Of a stretch of 64,000 nucleotides of DNA, positions 59,825 to 64,000 are shown piece after piece. Below the pieces are notes generated by a model, which was given only the letters and a program-made list of their open reading frames with translations, ran no database searches and was not told the DNA's origin. This DNA is from Winogradskya humida (lineage in GTDB: Bacteria; Actinomycetota; Actinomycetes; Mycobacteriales; Micromonosporaceae), in contig NZ_BOMN01000088.1 of NCBI RefSeq assembly GCF_016862215.1, positions 62,001 to 126,000 of the forward strand, in the 5' to 3' direction. Made by a program: the position numbers and the translations under genes. Each line of letters opens with the position of its first letter. The first letter of the stretch is position 1.

Positions 59825-59862
59825 CTCGAACTCCCCCGCACCCCTCGAACTCCCCCGCACCC
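59825..59862. repeat. Two tandem 19-bp repeats
   Basis: CTCGAACTCCCCCGCACCC occurs twice in a row (59825-59843 and 59844-59862) just after the ATPase stop. It has no obvious function. Confidence 0.8.
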
Positions 59863-60168
59863 GGAGGCCTTCCGCAGCCTCAGCGTCCGCGCGGCCGGCG
59901 CACGCAGAAACCGACCCATGCCGCGCGTCCCGGGATGCGTCCACACCAGAGCGTCGCTGTCGAACCGCGCGCTGATCCGTCTTCGCCGTTCCGGCGGAGA
60001 CCGTGGTCCCGGTTGGACAGAGCAGGCTGGCGCAGGTGAGCTGCGCATCGAGCGGATGCAATATTTCTAACGCCGGAAAGGGTACCTATAAAGCCAAGAT
60101 CCGTTTAATATCACTCCCGCCCTGGAGTCCCTGCCGCGGCACAGTATTGTCACCAAATTTGCGGCAGA

Positions 60169-60180
60169 ATTGTCAACAAT
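60169..60180. promoter_or_regulatory. Candidate GntR operator
   Basis: ATTGTCAACAAT is a perfect inverted repeat (ATTGT-CA-ACAAT) 17 bases before the ATG of the binding protein. FCD-type GntR regulators often bind short TGT-ACA palindromes of this kind, so the nearby GntR protein is the natural candidate. Confidence 0.5.
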
Positions 60181-60197
60181 CTTGTTGGGAGAATTGT

Positions 60198-61226
60198 ATG
60201 CGCGGATATACCCGTGTGCTCGTTTCCGGTGTGCTGGCCACGGTCCTGATAGGGGTTTCCGCATGCTCCAGCTCCGGCGGCGACAGCACCGCCGCAGCGA
60301 ATGACAAGCCGCTCGACAAGGTCACGTACCTGACGGCGTTCGGCCCGGCCGGCCGGGATGCCTTCGCGTTCGTGGCCCGGGAAAAGGGCTATTTCAAAGA
60401 AGCCGGCCTCGATGTCGACATCCAGCTCGGCAAGGCCAGCGGTGAGAACGTCAAGCAGGTCGTCGCGGGCCAGGCCCAGTTCTCCAACCTCGACCTGGTC
60501 GGTGGCTGGATCCTCGAGGGCACGAACCCCGAGTACAAGGACAAGTTCCGGGCGATCGCGGCGGTCCACCAGCAGTCCCTCGTGGCGATCCTCACGCTCG
60601 AAGGCTCGGGGATCACCTCACCGAAGGACCTCACCAACAAGAAGATCGGCGCGGCGACCGCCTCGGTCAACCAGTTGCTGTTCCCGGCCTACGCGAAGCT
60701 CGCGGGGTTCGACCCGAACAGCGTCAAGTGGGTCAACACCCAGCCCACCCAGGTGGCGTCCCTGCTGGCCTCCGGGCAGGTCGACGCGGTCAGCACCTTC
60801 CTGATCGGCAAGGGCGGCATCGAGAAGGCGGCCGGCAAGAAGGTCGTCATCCTGCCGTACAACCAGTACCTGAGTGATCTGTTCGGCAACGGCATCATCG
60901 CCTCGAACAAGATCCTCGCCGAGAACCCCGACCTGTGCCGGCGGATGCGTGACGCGCTGCTCAGGGGGCTGCAGTACTCGATCGACCACCCGGACGAGGC
61001 CGCCGAGATCCTGCACAAGGCTCAGCCGGCCGCGGCGGTGGCCGCCGCCAAGGGCGAGATCACGTCGATGACCCCGTACGTACCGGCGCCGGCCGGTGCC
61101 CCGCTCGGCTCGATGGACGAGAAGCGGGTGGCCAAGGCCCTCGCGATCCTCGAGGCCTCCGGGCTGCTCACGACGACGCTGAAGCCGGAGTCCGTGGTCG
61201 ACTTCGACCTGACCCCGAAGGCCTGA
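60198..61226 (+). CDS. NMT1-type ABC substrate-binding lipoprotein
   Basis: The 342-residue lipoprotein has the lipobox VSAC (Cys23) after a signal peptide. The mature protein has the periplasmic-binding fold of the NMT1/THI5 and SsuA group: VTYLTAFGPAGRDAFAFVAR, EKGYFKEAGLDVDIQLG and VKQVVAGQAQFSNLDL. Ligands in the group include sulfonates, taurine and thiamine precursors; the pocket here cannot be assigned. GGGAGAATTGT precedes the ATG at 60198. It is separated from the ATPase by 393 bases with its own promoter region and a likely operator. Confidence 0.87.
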   Translation: MRGYTRVLVSGVLATVLIGVSACSSSGGDSTAAANDKPLDKVTYLTAFGPAGRDAFAFVAREKGYFKEAGLDVDIQLGKASGENVKQVVAGQAQFSNLDLVGGWILEGTNPEYKDKFRAIAAVHQQSLVAILTLEGSGITSPKDLTNKKIGAATASVNQLLFPAYAKLAGFDPNSVKWVNTQPTQVASLLASGQVDAVSTFLIGKGGIEKAAGKKVVILPYNQYLSDLFGNGIIASNKILAENPDLCRRMRDALLRGLQYSIDHPDEAAEILHKAQPAAAVAAAKGEITSMTPYVPAPAGAPLGSMDEKRVAKALAILEASGLLTTTLKPESVVDFDLTPKA

Positions 61227-61310
61227 CCCCGAAAGCCTGACTCAAACGCTTGACCCAAGGCCTGACCCAAAGGCTTGACCCAAGGCCTGACCCGAGGGCC
61301 TCACCCAGTG
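61209..61310 (+). repeat. Degenerate tandem repeats after the binding-protein gene
   Basis: About eight units related to CCTGACCCRAAGG or CTTGACCCAAGG, of 12 to 14 bases each, run from the last codons of the binding-protein gene through the gap to the methyltransferase. The unit matches the DNA of the terminal codons plus stop (CTGACCCCGAAGGCCTGA), so the array looks like a local expansion of the gene end. Confidence 0.75.
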
Positions 61311-61381
61311 GCCGTTCCTGTCCTGTGGCTGTGTGGGCAATCGCCCGCCGGCCACAGCACCCTCCCCCACCTGGAGTTCTG

Positions 61382-62218
61382 ATGACCACACCCACCCACT
61401 CGGACGCACCGGCCCCGGCCGGCCCGGCATATTCGTTCAACAACGACGACCGCGCGGCGGCCGACCGGCACCGTTTTCTCGCGGAGATCTTCGACGAGGA
61501 GTCCACGGCCCGGATCGCCGGGCTCGGCGACCTCACCGGCAGCCGGTGCCTGGAGCTCGGTGCCGGCGGCGGCAGCGTCGCCCGCTGGATGGTGGACCAG
61601 GTCGGACCCACCGGCCGGGTCCTGGCGACGGATCTGAATCCGCGCCACATTCCCACGGACCAGGGTTACGGGGTCCTCACTCACAACCTCGTCACGGAGC
61701 CGGTTCCCGAGGGCCCCTGGGACGTCATCCATGCCCGGCTCGTTCTGATGCACATCCCCGAGCGACGCGAGATCCTGCCCCGGCTCGCGGCTGCCCTGGC
61801 CCCGGGCGGCGCACTGATCATCGAGGATTTCCACACCGCGCTGACCGACCTGGTCCTCGCCGCTCCCGACCCCGAGTCCAAGGCCCTCTTCAACTCCTTC
61901 CAGGCCACCATGATCAAGGAGGTTCTGTCGCCCAGCGGCACGGATCCGACCTGGGGGCCGCAGATCCACGAGGCCATGCTGGACGCCGGCCTGGCCGACG
62001 TGGACACGGTCATCACCGCACGTTCCTGGCCGGGCGGCACGGCCGGTGCGCTGCTCTCCGGAGCGAACATCCAGCAGGTCCGCGGCAAGCTGATCGCCCA
62101 GGGATTCACCGAGGCCCAGCTGGACAGCCTGCTCCGGCTGATCACCGACCCCCGGTTCGTCGTCCGCGGCAACCTCGTCTACTCCACCGTCGGCCGCCGC
62201 CCGGAGGCGGGGGTGTGA
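61382..62218 (+). CDS. SAM-dependent methyltransferase inside the importer locus
   Basis: The 278-residue class I methyltransferase has motif I LELGAGGGSVARWM (about 58-71), motif II VLATDLNPRHI and the later HARLVLMHIPERREIL (the aromatic/acidic post-motif segment). The target is not recognised. GGAG precedes the ATG at 61382. It sits between the binding protein and the permease of the same transporter, and its stop overlaps the permease start as GTGA. That suggests it modifies, or is induced by, the imported compound. Confidence 0.83.
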   Translation: MTTPTHSDAPAPAGPAYSFNNDDRAAADRHRFLAEIFDEESTARIAGLGDLTGSRCLELGAGGGSVARWMVDQVGPTGRVLATDLNPRHIPTDQGYGVLTHNLVTEPVPEGPWDVIHARLVLMHIPERREILPRLAAALAPGGALIIEDFHTALTDLVLAAPDPESKALFNSFQATMIKEVLSPSGTDPTWGPQIHEAMLDAGLADVDTVITARSWPGGTAGALLSGANIQQVRGKLIAQGFTEAQLDSLLRLITDPRFVVRGNLVYSTVGRRPEAGV

Positions 62219-62976
62219 GGCCCCTGCTCTCCCGGTTCGGTCCCCCGGCCGTAGGCGCTGTCGTGGCGATCGCGGGCTGGTGGGCAGCAACCGTCGTCTT
62301 CGACATTCGTTCCTTCTTCCTGCCCGCGCCACCGGAGATCGTGCACCGGTTCCTGGAGCAGCCGGTGTTCCTGCTGAAGGAGGCGCAGGCGACATTGCTG
62401 GGTACGCTCGCGGGGCTCGGCATCGCCATCGTCGCCGCGCTGAGCCTCGCCGTCCTGCTTGCCGCGGTGCCCATCGTCGAGCGCGCCACGCTCCCGCTGC
62501 TCGTCGTCCTCAACTCCGTGCCCAAGGTCGCCATCGCTCCACTGCTGATCGTCTGGCTCGGTTACGGCCCCAAGCCGAAGATCTTCCTCGCGGCGCTGAT
62601 CTGTTTCTTCCCGCTGGTGGTGTCGGCCATGTCCGGGTTTGCCTCGACACCGGCCGACCTCACCGAGCTCTCCCGGTCGCTGCGTGCCTCGTGGTGGCAG
62701 ACGTACCTCAAGATCCGCATTCCCTGGGCGCTGCCCCAGATCTTCGTCGGGTTCAAGGTCGCGATATCGCTGGCCCCGGTCGGGGCCGTCGTCGCCGAGG
62801 TCTACAACCCGGACCACGGACTCGGCGCCGTGGTCGCGCTCTCCTCGACATCGGCCGACACACCACTCGCGTTCGCGGCGATCACCTTGCTCGCCGTGAT
62901 CAGTGTCGCCCTCTACTACGTGGTCGTTGCCGTGGAACGACTGGTTCTACCCTGGGCACGGGAAATCTCCGGATAG
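62215..62976 (+). CDS. ABC importer permease (SsuC/TauC-like)
   Basis: The 253-residue permease has about six membrane helices and the EAA-loop-like segment LSRSLRASWWQTYLKIRIPW, where the ATPase docks. Length and layout fit the BPD_transp_1 permeases of SsuABC/TauABC/ThiXYZ systems. The GTG start overlaps the methyltransferase stop (GTGA), so translation is coupled. GGAGGCGGGG lies just before it. It should form the homodimeric membrane channel for the ATPase at 59034. Confidence 0.88.
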   Translation: MRPLLSRFGPPAVGAVVAIAGWWAATVVFDIRSFFLPAPPEIVHRFLEQPVFLLKEAQATLLGTLAGLGIAIVAALSLAVLLAAVPIVERATLPLLVVLNSVPKVAIAPLLIVWLGYGPKPKIFLAALICFFPLVVSAMSGFASTPADLTELSRSLRASWWQTYLKIRIPWALPQIFVGFKVAISLAPVGAVVAEVYNPDHGLGAVVALSSTSADTPLAFAAITLLAVISVALYYVVVAVERLVLPWAREISG

Positions 62977-62977
62977 G

Positions 62978-63799
62978 TCAGCCTTTGATCGCGCCCGCGG
63001 TCATGCCGGCCACGATGCGGCGGTTGAAGAACAGGAACATCACCAGCGGTGGCACGGTGATCAGCAGGATGTTCATGAAGAGCAGGTTGTACTCCGAGGT
63101 GTACTGGCCGGCGAAGTTGTAGAGGGTCAGCTGGACGGTCGGGTCGCCGGGCAGGAAGTAGAGCGGGTTCACGAAGTCGTTGAACACGGTCACCGACTGA
63201 ACGACGACGGCGGTGATGATCACCGAGCGAAGCAGCGGGAAGATCACCCGGAAGAACAGGCGTAGCGGTCCGGCGCCGTCGATCACCGCTGCTTCGTCGA
63301 GCTCGCGCGGGATCGTGGCGATGAACGCGCGGAAGAGCAGGACGCAGAAGGACAGGCCGAACGCGATCTCGACCAGGATCAGGCCGGGCATCGTGCCGAA
63401 CGTGCCGGTGCCCTTGAGCACCCAGATCGTCGGGACCACCGCGGGCGGCACGATCAGCCCGGCCAGGACGAGAAAGTTCACGAGGCCACCCCAGCGGCCG
63501 GGCCGGCGTTGCAGCACGAAGGCGACCATCGCCGCCAGCACCACCATCCCGGCGACCGACGCCACGGTCAGGACCGTGCTGTTGATGTACGCGATGATCA
63601 GCATGTAGTCCCGCGCCTCGACCACGTCGGCGAAGTTGCGCACGAACTGCAGCTGGTGCGGCCACGAGAAGTCGAGCAGCGACGCCTGCGCCCGGTCCTT
63701 GCCGGCCATCAGCACGATGAACGCGAACGGCACCAGGAACACCACCGCCGATACGACGATCGCCACGATGCTCAGCACCCAGTTGCGTCTACCGTTCAC
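62978..63799 (-). CDS. Sugar ABC permease, MalG type
   Basis: The 273-residue permease has five to six helices and the EAA motif ELDEAAVIDGAGPLRLFFRV, characteristic of CUT1-type carbohydrate importers. It begins with GTG at 63799, overlapping the stop of the MalF-type gene (63796-63798) as GTGA, so the two permeases are translated together. It ends 2 bases from the stop of the convergent importer permease. The binding protein and ATPase are not in the window. Confidence 0.87.
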   Translation of the reverse strand: MNGRRNWVLSIVAIVVSAVVFLVPFAFIVLMAGKDRAQASLLDFSWPHQLQFVRNFADVVEARDYMLIIAYINSTVLTVASVAGMVVLAAMVAFVLQRRPGRWGGLVNFLVLAGLIVPPAVVPTIWVLKGTGTFGTMPGLILVEIAFGLSFCVLLFRAFIATIPRELDEAAVIDGAGPLRLFFRVIFPLLRSVIITAVVVQSVTVFNDFVNPLYFLPGDPTVQLTLYNFAGQYTSEYNLLFMNILLITVPPLVMFLFFNRRIVAGMTAGAIKG

Positions 63800-64000
63800 A
63801 GCTCCACCTCTTTGCGGTTGAGGAAGCGGGAGAGCGGCAGCACGATCGCCGTGACGATCACGAACAGGACCACGTTGCCCGCCGTGGACAGGCCCGCGAA
63901 GCCCGCCTGGTACTGCTTGTAGATCACCGAGGCGACCACGTCCGAGGTGAAGCCGGGGCCGCCGCGGGTCATCGCCCAGATCAGGTCGAACGAGCGCAGG
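63796..64000 (-). CDS. Sugar ABC permease, MalF type, C-terminal part
   Basis: The last 67 residues of a CUT1-type permease: LRSFDLIWAMTRGGPGFTSD then VVASVIYKQYQAGFAGLSTA and a final helix ending RFLNRKEVEL. The RSFDLIWAMTRGGP segment is the conserved region after the EAA loop in MalF. The rest lies beyond the window end. It pairs with the MalG-type gene through a GTGA overlap. Confidence 0.8.
   Translation of the reverse strand, partial: LRSFDLIWAMTRGGPGFTSDVVASVIYKQYQAGFAGLSTAGNVVLFVIVTAIVLPLSRFLNRKEVEL

Larger units (their letters stand above)
59805..60197. other. Intergenic region between ATPase and binding protein
   Basis: The first half is GC-rich with a tandem 19-bp repeat (59825-59862). 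The second half is AT-rich and holds the promoter-like region, the palindrome ATTGTCAACAAT (60169-60180) and the ribosome binding site. I see no RNA gene or riboswitch motif that I can name. Confidence 0.5.

Noticed and set aside
59805..60197. TPP or other riboswitch before the NMT1-type binding protein
   Set aside because: I could not find the conserved TPP core or another nameable riboswitch pattern; the AT-rich part is better explained by promoter and operator.

Overview
The window is very GC-rich DNA of an actinobacterium. GTG and TTG starts, many apparently leaderless genes with a TAnnnT box 6 to 8 bases before the start, AfsR/SARP-type regulators, MmyB-like XRE regulators, a DUF3040-type protein and an LytR-CpsA-Psr enzyme all suggest a mycelial Micromonosporaceae-type organism such as Actinoplanes. 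This placement is inferred from gene content, not from a marker gene. No rRNA, tRNA, CRISPR array or intact insertion sequence was seen. About 50 intact genes are called.

Layout. 1-2.4 kb is decayed: a frameshifted PCMT-type methyltransferase fragment, a PrsW-type protease with two frameshifts, and an unrecognised ORF with an in-frame amber codon. 2.5-9.6 kb holds two small hypothetical or membrane proteins, an MFS exporter with a divergent TetR regulator, a PadR regulator, peptide deformylase and a GGDEF-EAL protein. 9.8-17 kb starts and ends around two copies of an AT-rich palindromic repeat. One copy precedes a GH9 lipoprotein, a small membrane protein and a SEC-C protein; the other precedes a 1051-residue AfsR-like regulator. 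17-23 kb carries divergent regulator/enzyme pairs (flavodoxin-like/TetR, XRE/LLM oxidoreductase), a Nudix hydrolase and a scar where two head-to-head genes lost their 5' ends. 23.2-30.6 kb is a four-gene FtsX/MacB-type ABC operon; one ATPase ends in an AbrB-like tail. 30.7-41.7 kb contains a 2-hydroxyacid dehydrogenase, a MarR remnant, a TM2 protein, a second AfsR-like regulator, an ECF sigma factor with a repeated N-terminus, an acyl-CoA dehydrogenase-like enzyme next to an AraC regulator, an SDR/MmyB-like pair and an alpha/beta hydrolase.

41.7-58 kb holds a class V aminotransferase, a large secreted subtilase, an LCP enzyme followed at once by a HEAT-repeat pseudogene, a probable operon of GGDEF-EAL, threonine synthase and ketoacyl synthase, a secreted polyester-hydrolase (cutinase/PETase-type) homologue and a third GGDEF protein. 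58-63 kb is an importer locus: GntR regulator, ABC ATPase, NMT1-type binding lipoprotein, SAM methyltransferase and permease. The window ends inside a sugar-type MalG/MalF permease pair on the other strand.

How the genes work together. The recurring theme is regulator/enzyme pairs with readable operators, notably PadR (palindrome between -35 and -10), MmyB-like/SDR (19-bp palindrome), TetR/flavodoxin (three half-sites) and GntR/importer (ATTGTCAACAAT upstream of the binding protein). Three cyclic-di-GMP enzymes appear to share one uncharacterised N-terminal membrane module. Secreted hydrolases (GH9, subtilase, polyester hydrolase) fit a saprophytic life.
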